Assembly: GCF_015477355.1 (NCBI RefSeq)
Contig: NZ_JADLRJ010000001.1
Location: 806,001 to 870,000, forward strand
Source: Nocardia blacklockiae
GTDB taxonomy: Bacteria > Actinomycetota > Actinomycetes > Mycobacteriales > Mycobacteriaceae
Reading direction: 5' to 3'
Length of the DNA: 64,000 nt
Positions within the stretch are counted from its first letter, which is position 1. Each line of letters opens with the position of its first letter. Shown here piece by piece: positions 9,398 to 18,100 of this stretch. Both the position numbers and the translations under genes were made by a program. The notes beneath the pieces are model-generated. The model ran no database searches and was not told the DNA's origin. It worked only from the letters and a program-made list of their open reading frames with translations.

Positions 9398-10132
9398 CTG
9401 AAGGTCCTGATCCTCGGCGGCACCCGGGAAGCCCGGGAGCTGGCCGAGATCGTCACCGGCGAGCGAGGATTCGAGATCGTCTCCTCGCTCGCCGGTCGCG
9501 TTCGCGAGCCCGTGCTGCCCGCGGGCGCGGTGCGCGTGGGGGGTTTCGGGGGAGCGGCGGGACTGCGGAACTGGTTGGCGGACAATGCCGTCGACGCCGT
9601 CGTGGACGCGACGCACCCCTTCGCCGACACCATGTCCGGCCACGCGGCCACCGCCGCGGCGGCGGCCGGGATTCCTCTCGTGCACCTGCGCAGGCCCGGG
9701 TGGCGGGAGACGTCCGCGGATCGGTGGACCCGCGTCCCGGACCTGGACGCGGCCGCGAAAACCGTTGCGGCGTCGGGTGACAGGGTGTTTCTCACGATCG
9801 GCCGCCAAGGCGTCGGCGCGTTCGCGCACTCGGACGCGTGGTTCCTGATCCGCGCCATCGACCCGCCGACCGGCCCGGTGCCGCCCGACCACGAGCTGCT
9901 GCTGGCCCGCGGTCCGTTCACCGTCGCCGACGAACTCCGGCTGCTCACCGACCGGCGCATCGACGTGCTGGTCACCAAGGACAGCGGCGGCGACCTCACG
10001 GCCGCGAAGCTGACCGCCGCGCGGAACCGCGGCGTGCCGGTGGTGATGATCGACCGCCCGCCGCTGCCGCCGGGCGCGGTGACGGCGGAAACGGCTGCGG
10101 CCGTGCGCGATTGGCTGCGCGCTCAGGCCTGA
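9398..10132 (+). CDS. cobK: Precorrin-6A reductase, probable CTG start
   Basis: 244 residues. The N-terminus KVLILGGTREARELAEIV is the nucleotide-binding start of CobK. Further motifs are DAVVDATHPFADTMS, LRRPGWRE, VFLTIGRQGVGAF and LVTKDSGG. It reduces precorrin-6A to precorrin-6B with NADPH. No ATG, GTG or TTG lies in frame near the first beta strand; the codon where CobK proteins begin is CTG at 9398, two bases after the TAG stop of the upstream gene. CTG initiation with translational coupling is therefore the best reading. The last 10 bases overlap the convergent PadR gene. Confidence 0.9.
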   Translation: MKVLILGGTREARELAEIVTGERGFEIVSSLAGRVREPVLPAGAVRVGGFGGAAGLRNWLADNAVDAVVDATHPFADTMSGHAATAAAAAGIPLVHLRRPGWRETSADRWTRVPDLDAAAKTVAASGDRVFLTIGRQGVGAFAHSDAWFLIRAIDPPTGPVPPDHELLLARGPFTVADELRLLTDRRIDVLVTKDSGGDLTAAKLTAARNRGVPVVMIDRPPLPPGAVTAETAAAVRDWLRAQA

Positions 10133-10668
10133 GATCGCGCCGGGCGGTCCAGCAGTGCGGGCAGGCGATCGAACCACTCCAGCACCGCGCGCTCGTAGCC
10201 GATGCCGAAATCCAGGGTGGCCCGTTCGCAGCGCGACATCTCCTCCTCGTCGCTGTCGAGGTATCCGGCCAGGCGCTGCTCGTGGATGCGCCGGTTGGCC
10301 GCGATGATCCGGTCCAGGCGTGCGGGTTCCACGAACTCGCCGAACGACAGGGTCAGCAGCAGCGGCACCCGGATGGTCTCGGCGCCCGGGTCGCGGGCGA
10401 TCCACTCCGCGAAGGCCTCGCGCCCGGCGTCGGTGAGGTGATACGGCGTGCGGTCGCGCGCGCCTGGCTCGCCCTTGTCGACCAGGCCGGCCTTGTCCAT
10501 CGCGGCCAGCTCGCGATACACCTGGCTCTGGGTGATGGTCCAGAAATCCCCGATCCGGTCCTGGGCGAGGTTCACCAGGTCCCAGCCCGACATCGGCCCC
10601 TCGTGCAGAAACCCCAGCAGCGACGCCGCGGTCGAGTTCAGCCCCCGCTTCGACGAGACCTCGGCCAC
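10123..10668 (-). CDS. PadR-family transcriptional regulator
   Basis: 181 residues from GTG 10668, preceded by GGAAGGGG at a suitable distance; an in-frame TTG at 10689 lacks such a site. The winged helix-turn-helix is at residues ~10-85 (AASLLGFLHEGPMSGWDLVNLAQ, FWTITQSQVYRELAAMDKAGLV). A helical dimerisation domain with the Vir-like C-terminus follows. PadR proteins repress transcription and are relieved by small ligands. Its partner gene is not obvious: it lies downstream of the cobG-cobH-cobIJ run on the same strand, 225 bases after cobIJ, and converges with cobK. The AT-rich TACATTGGAATATTAG just upstream (around 10694-10710) may hold its promoter or operator. Confidence 0.85.
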   Translation of the reverse strand: MAEVSSKRGLNSTAASLLGFLHEGPMSGWDLVNLAQDRIGDFWTITQSQVYRELAAMDKAGLVDKGEPGARDRTPYHLTDAGREAFAEWIARDPGAETIRVPLLLTLSFGEFVEPARLDRIIAANRRIHEQRLAGYLDSDEEEMSRCERATLDFGIGYERAVLEWFDRLPALLDRPARSQA

Positions 10669-10838
10669 TCCAGCCCCTTCCCACGACAACCTTCTACATT
10701 GGAATATTAGCCGTGCGTAAACCGGACCGCAGCACTGTCCGGCGGATCGCGGCGAAACCCCTGCACCGCCGCCGTTCCGCGGCCCGCCGGACGGGAAGAT
10801 CGAGCGTGCCCGACCCCGGTCGCGGCGGGATTGCTCCC

Positions 10839-10861
10839 GGTCCGGGCAACGGTACCGGACC
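10839..10861 (-). terminator. Possible hairpin terminator after cobIJ
   Basis: GGTCCGG (10839-10845) and CCGGACC (10855-10861) form a 7-bp stem with a 9-base loop, about 33 bases beyond the cobIJ stop codon. There is no T-run; the assignment rests on position and symmetry. Confidence 0.35.
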
Positions 10862-10893
10862 CGTCCGGCGGGTGCGCGCGGGAGGGATGGCGC

Positions 10894-12636
10894 TCAGCTG
10901 GGTTCGTAGCGGCGGGAGGTGTAGACCCTGGTGCCGGCGGGTGTGTCGAAGGCGGTGGTGGTCGAGGCACCGACGATGAGCAGCGTGCGCATGTCGACCT
11001 GGCCGGGATCGAGGTCGGCCAGGCGCACCACGCGCACCGATTCGGCGGGTCCGCCGACGTCGCGGCCGAGGACGACCGGTGTGTCGGGCTTGCGGTGTTC
11101 GAGCAGCAGATCGCGCATGGCCGCGACCTGCCAGGTGCGCTGCGAGGAGGCCGGGTTGTAGACGGCGAGGGCCATGTCGGCGGCCGCGATCGCGGCAATG
11201 CGGCGGGCCACCACCTCCCACGGCTTGAGGCGGTCCGACAGCGACAGCATCGCGAAGTCGTGCCCCAGCGGCGCGCCGACGCGGGAGGCGACCGCGCTCG
11301 CGGCCGTCATGCCCGGCAGTACCCGGACCGGAACCTCGCGCCACCGCGGGTCGGCCGACTCCTCCACGACGGCCGCGGCCATGGCGAACACTCCGGGATC
11401 GCCGGAGGAGACGACGACCACCCGAGCGCCCCGCGCGGCGAGATCCAGTGCCATGGCGGCACGTTCGGACTCCACCCGATTGTCACTGGCATGCCGCCGC
11501 TGCCCCGCCCGCACCGGCACCCGGTCGACATACGTGGTGTACCCGACGATGTCGGTGGCCTCCGCCAGCGCCCGGCTCACCTCGGGCGTGGTCCACTCCG
11601 CCGCTCCGGGACCCAGCCCCACCACGACCACCTCGCCGACGGCGGCATCACCAGTGCCGGACTCGGGTGTATCCGATGTGTGCACGCCGGTGGAGAAATC
11701 TTGTGGCACAGCGGGAGTCAGGGGAATAGGCGTGGTGGGCTCCGGACCCGGGACGAGCGTGATGGCGAAATACGGGACATCGGCGTCGTCGACGTCGGCC
11801 GCGCGCAGGACGCGCTGGCGGCCGGTACTGGCGCGCTCGACGTAGTAGGCGTCAGCCAGCCGCCCGGAGTCCGAGAGAGCCTGCCGCACACCGGGATACG
11901 TGCGGCCGAGTTTCATGACGGCGGCGGCCTCGGTGGTGGCGAGGCGGCGGGTGAGTTCGTCCGCGGGCAGCGTGCCGGGCAGCACGGTGAGGACCTGTTC
12001 CCCCTCCACGAGCGGGGTGCCCAGCGCGGCCGACGCGGCGCTGACCGACGTGATCCCGGGAACGATCTCGGCCTCGAACCGGTCCGCCAGCCGGCGGTGC
12101 ATGTGCATGTAGGAGCTGTAGAACAGCGGGTCGCCCGCCGCGAGCAGCGCGACCGTACGCCCCGCCTCGAGATGCGCGGCGAGCACGGCGGCGGCCTGCT
12201 CGTAGAACTCGTCGATGGCACCCTGGTAACCGCCGGGATGATCCGTGGTCTCGGTGGTCACCGGGTAGACCAGGTGCTCCTCGAGCTGCCCCGGCCGCAT
12301 GTACGGCGCGGCGATCCCCCGCGAGATGCTCCGCCCGTGCCGAGCACTGTGGAAAGCGACCACATCGGCCGACCCGATGAGCCGCGCGGCCTTCACCGTC
12401 ACCAGTTCCGGGTCACCAGGCCCCAGCCCGATGCCCCAGAGCTTGCCCTTACCCTCGGTCCCCGTGGTGCCGTCCAGCTCGCCCTTCGCTCCCTCGGTTC
12501 CCGTGGTGCCGTCCAGCTCGCCCTTCGCGCCCTCGGCTCCCGCGGTGCCCAACTTGCCTTTCGCACGCTGGTTTCCCGTGGTGCCCAGGGTGCCTTGTGC
12601 CCCCGGGGTTCCCGTGGTGCCGTTCCCCTCGCTCAT
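10894..12636 (-). CDS. cobIJ: CobI-CobJ fusion (precorrin-2 C20- and precorrin-3B C17-methyltransferase) with collagen-like N-terminus
   Basis: 580 residues from ATG 12636, overlapping the cobH stop (ATGA). Residues ~4-63 are Gly-X-X triplets of low complexity ([13 protein letters not shown] repeated). CobI then begins with [22 protein letters not shown] and includes [14 protein letters not shown] and a [15 protein letters not shown] block. A Ser/Thr/Pro-rich linker (~300-330) leads to CobJ ([58 protein letters not shown]). The enzyme methylates C20 of precorrin-2 and C17 of precorrin-3B with SAM. The fusion also exists in mycobacteria (Rv2066); the collagen-like extension is unusual. Third gene of a cobG-cobH-cobIJ run. 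Confidence 0.93.
   Translation of the reverse strand: MSEGNGTTGTPGAQGTLGTTGNQRAKGKLGTAGAEGAKGELDGTTGTEGAKGELDGTTGTEGKGKLWGIGLGPGDPELVTVKAARLIGSADVVAFHSARHGRSISRGIAAPYMRPGQLEEHLVYPVTTETTDHPGGYQGAIDEFYEQAAAVLAAHLEAGRTVALLAAGDPLFYSSYMHMHRRLADRFEAEIVPGITSVSAASAALGTPLVEGEQVLTVLPGTLPADELTRRLATTEAAAVMKLGRTYPGVRQALSDSGRLADAYYVERASTGRQRVLRAADVDDADVPYFAITLVPGPEPTTPIPLTPAVPQDFSTGVHTSDTPESGTGDAAVGEVVVVGLGPGAAEWTTPEVSRALAEATDIVGYTTYVDRVPVRAGQRRHASDNRVESERAAMALDLAARGARVVVVSSGDPGVFAMAAAVVEESADPRWREVPVRVLPGMTAASAVASRVGAPLGHDFAMLSLSDRLKPWEVVARRIAAIAAADMALAVYNPASSQRTWQVAAMRDLLLEHRKPDTPVVLGRDVGGPAESVRVVRLADLDPGQVDMRTLLIVGASTTTAFDTPAGTRVYTSRRYEPS
12452..12633 (-). repeat. 39/36-bp in-frame tandem repeat at the 5' end of cobIJ
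   Basis: Two near-identical 39-bp units (12452-12490, 12491-12529) are followed by three degenerate units of about 36 bp up to the start codon. Each unit encodes a [13 protein letters not shown]-like peptide. All unit lengths are multiples of three, so copy changes would alter only protein length. Confidence 0.85.
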
Positions 12637-13268
12637 TCCTGTTCGCTCGCAATCGCGTTGAGCGCGGCGGCGGTGATGGCGCTGCCGCCGCGGCGGCCGT
12701 GCACGGTGAGGAATTCGGGGCCGCCGTACTCGGCGAGGGCCTGCTTGGATTCGGCGGCGCCGACGAAGCCGACGGGGATGCCGAGCACCGCGGCGGGGCG
12801 CGGGGCTCCGGCGTCGAGCATGTCGAGCAGGTGGAACAGGGCCGTGGGGGCGTTGCCGATCGCGACCACCGCGCCGTCCAGGCGGTCGCGCCACAGTTCC
12901 AGTGCGGCAGCCGATCTCGTGTTGTGCATGGCCCGCGCCAGCTCGGGCACGCGGGGATCGGCGAGCAGGCAGAGCACCTCGTTGTCGGCGGGCAGCCGCT
13001 TGCGGGTGACGCCGGAGGCGACCATGGTGGCGTCGCACAGGATCGGCGCCCCGGCTCGCAGCGCGGCCCGCGCCTTCGCGACCACGTCGGGGCTGTGGTC
13101 CACGTCGGCGGCGAGGTCGACCTGCCCGCACGCGTGGATCATCCGCACCACCACCTGCGCGACGTCGTCCGGGAACCGCGCCAGATCGGCCTCGGCCCGG
13201 ATGGTCGCGAACGAGCGCCGATAGATCTCGGCCCCGTCGGTGAGGTAGTCGGCACGCACATCGGACAT
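12633..13268 (-). CDS. cobH: Precorrin-8X methylmutase
   Basis: 211 residues from ATG 13268. It moves the C11 methyl of precorrin-8X to C12, giving hydrogenobyrinate. Recognisable elements: [17 protein letters not shown] at the N-terminus, [12 protein letters not shown] containing the catalytic His, [43 protein letters not shown], and the C-terminal [12 protein letters not shown] with [16 protein letters not shown]. Length and motif order match CobH/CbiC. It lies 48 bases after cobG and overlaps cobIJ by 4 bases, so the three genes are surely co-transcribed. Confidence 0.96.
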   Translation of the reverse strand: MSDVRADYLTDGAEIYRRSFATIRAEADLARFPDDVAQVVVRMIHACGQVDLAADVDHSPDVVAKARAALRAGAPILCDATMVASGVTRKRLPADNEVLCLLADPRVPELARAMHNTRSAAALELWRDRLDGAVVAIGNAPTALFHLLDMLDAGAPRPAAVLGIPVGFVGAAESKQALAEYGGPEFLTVHGRRGGSAITAAALNAIASEQE

Positions 13269-13316
13269 GGTGTTCACCCTAAGCACCCGCGGACCGGCAC
13301 CCGCGCACCACCCTGG

Positions 13317-14498
13317 CTAGCTCGGCGGCGTGACCCGATACCCGTCCGCCTCGGCCACCACATCGGTGACCGCACCCCGCGGCCGCCCGCAGCGTCGATC
13401 ACAACCCGACCAGTGCTGCCGCCCGGCCACGACGAGATCCAGCGCCCGCGCCCCGGCCTGCGGTGTGGGTGCGGAGCCTGCCACCACCCGCCCCTCGGCG
13501 ACCGCCGCCGCCACCTCTCCGCGAATATCGGTGCGGGACTTGGCACATCCGGGTTGCCCGGCGCAGGCGGTCGCCAGCAGCCACGGCGACTCCGCGTCGA
13601 AGATCAGGCCCATCGGCGCGAGTACCCGGACCACCTGTTCGGCCGCCCACTCGTCGAGATCGGCGAGCACGAGGCTGCGCCACGGCGTGATGAACACCGG
13701 ACGTTCCACGGCGGCGAGGAATTCCGCGGTGCGGGCGGGCAGACTGCCCAGCGGCACGCCCGCGCCGAGCGCCACGCGACCGTCGGACTGGTCGTGCCAG
13801 CCGATGGGAATGTCGTGGCGCGCACCGAAAGTCAGCGGCTCCGCGGTAGCCGTCAGGCCGAGCCTCGACAGGACCCGCGCCGGACCGTCGTCGATCTCGT
13901 GCAACCGCCAGCGTTCCCCGCGCAGCGCCTGGAAACCGCGGGCCGCGGCGAGCATCGTGGCCACCGCGTCGGCCGCGGCGACCCGCACGCCGGTGTCGCG
14001 CCCGCCCAGCACCAGCGCGTACCGCTCCCCGTCCACCGCGTGCACGCCGAGGTCGCCGCCCAGGCCGCTCACGTCGCCGCGCCCGTCGTCGAGGGTGAAC
14101 AGCACCCGGCCCGGCAGTTCGGCCAGTTCCGGGTCCGCCCGCAAGCCTTCGTCCAGGGCGGGAACCAGCGCGTGCACATCGGTGCACCCGCCGACTCGCC
14201 CGGACAGCGGCGAGGCGACGATATTGCGCACCCGCTCGTGGGCCGGGGCGGGCAGCAAGCCGGCGGCGTCGAGCCGCGCGGCCAGCGCCGCGGCGTCGCG
14301 CACCCGCCGCACCTGCACATTGCCGCGAGAGGTGAGTTCGAGCTGCCCGTCGCCGAGGTCGCGCGCCGCCTCCGCCAATGCCTGCAACTGAGCCGGGCGC
14401 AGCGCGCCGCCGGGCAACCGGATGCGGGCCAGCGGTCCGTCGGCGGCCTGGTGCAGCCGCAGCACGCCGGGGCAGGAATCGGGCACGGAGCGAGTCAT
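13317..14498 (-). CDS. cobG: Precorrin-3B synthase (O2-dependent)
   Basis: 393 residues from ATG 14498. A sulfite/nitrite-reductase-like protein with two ferredoxin-like half domains (LTSRGNVQVRRV early, IGWHDQSDGRVALGAGVPLGSL later). Four cysteines near the C-terminus (CAGQPGCAKS and CDRRCGRPRG) fit the 4Fe-4S and mononuclear-iron site. It hydroxylates C20 and forms the lactone of precorrin-3B using O2. This marks the pathway as the aerobic, late-cobalt-insertion route, in agreement with cobN. It heads the cobG-cobH-cobIJ run, 44 bases after a small membrane-protein gene on the same strand. Confidence 0.93.
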   Translation of the reverse strand: MTRSVPDSCPGVLRLHQAADGPLARIRLPGGALRPAQLQALAEAARDLGDGQLELTSRGNVQVRRVRDAAALAARLDAAGLLPAPAHERVRNIVASPLSGRVGGCTDVHALVPALDEGLRADPELAELPGRVLFTLDDGRGDVSGLGGDLGVHAVDGERYALVLGGRDTGVRVAAADAVATMLAAARGFQALRGERWRLHEIDDGPARVLSRLGLTATAEPLTFGARHDIPIGWHDQSDGRVALGAGVPLGSLPARTAEFLAAVERPVFITPWRSLVLADLDEWAAEQVVRVLAPMGLIFDAESPWLLATACAGQPGCAKSRTDIRGEVAAAVAEGRVVAGSAPTPQAGARALDLVVAGRQHWSGCDRRCGRPRGAVTDVVAEADGYRVTPPS

Positions 14499-14542
14499 GA
14501 TCCGTCCAGCCTACGACCCGCGCCGCGCGGACCGGATCGGCG

Positions 14543-14845
14543 TCACTGCTCGTCGGACTCGCCGCGGACGTTCTTCCACGACGGTCGCGGAACGTAGCTC
14601 TCGTCGAGCAGATGCGGCCGCTCGTGCTGGTCGAGACGGTCGCGGCGCGAGGTCGACTGGAAGGCCAGCAAACCGAAGATCGCCACCGCCGCGCACACGC
14701 CCGCGGCGATCAGCAGCAGATCGCCCCGGTGCCCGGCCGCGGCCGCCAACGCCATGGCCAGCAATGCGACCGCAATCATCATGCAAACAATTCCTGACCA
14801 GGCGGCGAAGCGGTTCCGCCGGGCCCATCCGGGCGAGTTGGGCAT
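14543..14845 (-). CDS. Small two-helix membrane protein upstream of cobG
   Basis: 100 residues from ATG 14845 (MPNSPGWARRNRFAAWSGIV). Two hydrophobic helices (WSGIVCMMIAVALLAMALAAAA and LLLIAAGVCAAVAIFGLLAF) are joined by a short GHRGD loop. A charged C-terminal tail follows (RRDRLDQHERPHLLDESYVPRPSWKNVRGESDEQ). Both ends are probably cytoplasmic. No family is recognised. It is only 44 bases upstream of cobG on the same strand and so may be co-transcribed with the cob genes; nothing in the sequence proves a role in cobalt or cobalamin handling. Confidence 0.65.
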   Translation of the reverse strand: MPNSPGWARRNRFAAWSGIVCMMIAVALLAMALAAAAGHRGDLLLIAAGVCAAVAIFGLLAFQSTSRRDRLDQHERPHLLDESYVPRPSWKNVRGESDEQ

Positions 14846-14860
14846 ATCGCGAGCGTACGC

Positions 14861-14880
14861 CGACACGCCGTGTCGTGACA
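14861..14880. promoter_or_regulatory. Overlapping dyads in the cobN / membrane-protein divergent region
   Basis: CGACAC-GCC-GTGTCG (14861-14875) overlaps TGTC-GT-GACA (14871-14880), just upstream of the minus-strand membrane-protein start. They could be an operator for the minus-strand cob run, which has no riboswitch of its own. Based on symmetry only. Confidence 0.35.
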
Positions 14881-14984
14881 CGCGGTCACCGCCGGTCGTT
14901 GCCGGTTCGATGCACACCCGCCGGCCAGATCACGGTCCGAGCACGCCGAGCCGTCGCCCCGGTGGAGAGGTGGTGGCCCGACAG

Positions 14985-15126
14985 TGGCGCGGCGGCCGCG
15001 CGGTAGCATCCGGAGGCTCGCTCAGCACGAGGAAACCGGTGCAATTCCGGTGCGGTCGCGCCACTGTGACAGTCAGACCCTCCTGGCGGGCGTCAACTCC
15101 CAGCTGGGCGCGTCACCCGAGGAAGG
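14985..15126 (+). ncRNA. Cobalamin riboswitch upstream of cobN
   Basis: Leader with the conserved cobalamin-aptamer core: GAGGAAACCGGTGCAATTCCGG followed by TGCGGTCGCGCCACTGTGA (B12 box at about 15059-15069) and AGTCAGAC. CCTCCTGGCGGG (15079-15090) is complementary to CCCGAGGA(AGG) around 15116-15126, which contains the cobN ribosome-binding site GAGGAAGG (15119-15126). This suggests a translational off-state in which ligand binding favours masking of the ribosome site. The 5' boundary is approximate. Confidence 0.9.
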
Positions 15127-15133
15127 CCGAACC

Positions 15134-18100
15134 GTGATTCTGCTGCTGTCCACCTCCGATACCGATCTGCTGTCCGCGCGGGCCAGCGGCGCCGACTATC
15201 GGCTGGCCAACCCCGCGCGACTGCTGCCCGAGGATCTGCCCGCGCTGCTCGACGGCGCGGACCTGGTGGTGGTGCGCATCCTCGGCGGCCGGCGCGCCTG
15301 GGAGGAGGGCCTGGACACGCTGCGCGCCAGCGGGATTCCGGTGGTGGCGGTGGGCGGCGAGATGGCGCCCGACGCCGAGCTGATGGAGTGCTCGACGGTC
15401 CCGGGCGGCGTCGCCGCCGACGCGCACAACTACCTGGCCGCGGGCGGCGCGGACAACCTGCGTCAGCTGCACCACTTCCTGTCCGACACCGTGCTGCTTA
15501 CGGGACACGGCTTCGAACCGCCCGTGCACCTGCCCAATTGGGGTGAGTTGCACCGGACCGCCCGCGAGGTCGAGGGGCCGACGGTCGCCGTGCTGTACTA
15601 CCGGGCCCAGCAGCTGGCCGGGAACACCGCCTACATCGACGCGCTGTGCACCGCGATCGAGGACGCTGGCGGGCGGCCGCTGCCGCTGTACTGCGCCTCG
15701 CTGCGCACCGCGGAACCGGACCTGATCGACACGCTGCGCGGCGCGGACGCGCTGGTGGTCACCGTGCTCGCGGCGGGCGGCAGCAAGCCCGCGGCCGCGA
15801 CCGCCGGAGGCGACGACGAAGCCTGGGACATCGGCGCGCTCGCCGACCTCGACGTGCCGATCCTGCAGGGCCTGTGCCTGACCAGCGCCCGCGACCAGTG
15901 GGCGGACAACGACGACGGGCTCTCCCCGCTGGATGTCGCCACCCAGGTCGCGGTGCCGGAATTCGACGGCCGCATCATCACGGTCCCGTTCTCGTTCAAG
16001 GAGTTCGACGTCGACGGCTTGGCGACCTACGTGCCCGACCCGGAGCGCGCGGCGCGGGTGGCGGGCATCGCGGTGCGGCACGCGCGGCTGCGGCACCTGC
16101 CGGTCGAGCGGCGGCGGATCGCGCTGATGCTGTCGGCGTACCCGACCAAGCACGCCCGCATCGGCAACGCGGTCGGGCTGGACACCCCGGCCAGCGCCAT
16201 CCGGCTGCTGACCGAGATGCGTGCCGCCGGTTACGATCTCGGCGCGCCCGGCGAGATCCCGGGTCTCGACGAACGCGACGGCGACACGCTCATCCACGCC
16301 CTCATCGCCGCCGGCGGCCAGGACCCGGACTGGCTGACGGCGGAACAGCTGGAGGGCAACCCGATTCGCATCGGCGCGCGCCGGTACGCGCAGTGGTTCG
16401 ACACGCTGCCCGCCGAGCTGCGCGAGGCCGTGATCGAGGCGTGGGGCCCGCCGCCGGGCGAGCTGTACGTGGACCGGTCGGCGGACCCGGACGGCGAAAT
16501 CGTCATCGCGGCACTGCGTTTCGGCAATGTGGTGCTGATGGTGCAGCCGCCCCGCGGTTTCGGCGAGAACCCGGTCGCCATCTACCACGACCCGGACCTG
16601 CCGCCGAGCCACCACTACCTGGCCGCCTACCGCTGGATCGCGGCCGCCCCGGAGGCGGGCGGTTTCGGCGCGGACGCCATGGTGCACCTGGGCAAGCACG
16701 GCAACCTGGAGTGGCTGCCGGGCAAGACCCTCGGCATGTCGGCGGCCTGCGCCACCGACGCCGCGCTCGGCGATCTGCCGCTGATCTACCCGTTCCTGGT
16801 CAACGACCCGGGCGAGGGCACCCAGGCCAAGCGGCGCGCGCACGCCACCCTGGTCGACCACCTGATCCCGCCGATGGCCCGCGCGGAGACCTACGGCGAC
16901 ATCTCGCGGCTCGAGCAGCTGCTCGACGAGCACGCCAACATCTCCGCGCTGGACCCGGCCAAGCTGCCCGCGGTCCGCCAGCAGATCTGGACCCTGATGC
17001 GCGCCGCGAAGATGGACCACGACCTGGGCCTGACCGAACGGCCCGACGAGGACGTCTTCGACGACATGCTGCTGCACGTCGACGGCTGGCTGTGCGAGAT
17101 CAAGGACGTGCAGATCCGCGACGGCCTGCACGTGCTGGGGCAGGCCCCCGCGGGCGAGGGTGAACTCGACCTCGTGCTGGCGATGCTGCGCGCCCGGCAG
17201 CTGTGGGGCGGCGAGATCGCGGTGCCGGGACTGCGAGAAGCGCTGGGGCTCAGCGAATCCGGCGACGAGTCCCGCGAGCGGGTGGACGCGGTCGAGGCCC
17301 GCGCCCGCACCCTGCTCGCCGCGTTGCAGGCCGCGGACTGGTCGGCCGAGGCGGTCGACGACGTGCTGGACCGGTACGTGACGGTCTCCTCCGCGACGGT
17401 CGATTCCGCAGTGGTCGATTCCGTGCCTGCCCCGGAAGCGCTCGCCCCGGAAGAGACTGTGCCAGAAGCGCAATCGCCGGGACGCGGCGAGAGCGGCGCA
17501 CCGGCGGAGGCGGGCTCGATCGCGGTGCCGGCCGACCGGGTCGACACCCTGCGCGCGGTGCTGCGCTTCGCCGCGACGGAGGTCGTGCCGCGACTGCGCG
17601 GGACCGGCGTCGAGATCGCGCGCATCCTGCACGCCCTGGACGGCGGCTTCATCCCGGCGGGCCCGAGCGGCTCGCCGCTGCGCGGGCTGATCAACGTGCT
17701 ACCCACCGGGCGCAACTTCTACTCCGTGGACCCCAAGGCGGTGCCCTCGCGGCTGGCCTGGGAAACCGGTCAGGCCATGGCGGATTCGCTGCTGCGGCGC
17801 TATCTGGCCGACCACGGCGACTACCCGCGCTCGGTCGGGCTGTCGGTGTGGGGCACCTCGGCCATGCGCACCTCCGGCGACGACATCGCCGAGGTGTTCG
17901 CGCTGCTGGGCGTGCGGCCGGTGTGGGACGAGGCGAGCCGCCGCGTCACCGGCCTGGAACCGATCCCGGTGGCCGAACTCGGCCGCCCCCGCATCGATGT
18001 CACGGTCCGCATCTCCGGCTTCTTCCGCGACGCCTTCCCGCACGTGCTCGCCCTGCTCGACGACGCGGTGCGGATGGTCGCCGCCCTCGACGAACCCGAC

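Noticed and set aside
12452-12636. CobIJ N-terminal extension as an export signal
   Set aside because: It has no hydrophobic core, no Arg-Arg or Lys-rich n-region and no cleavage site.
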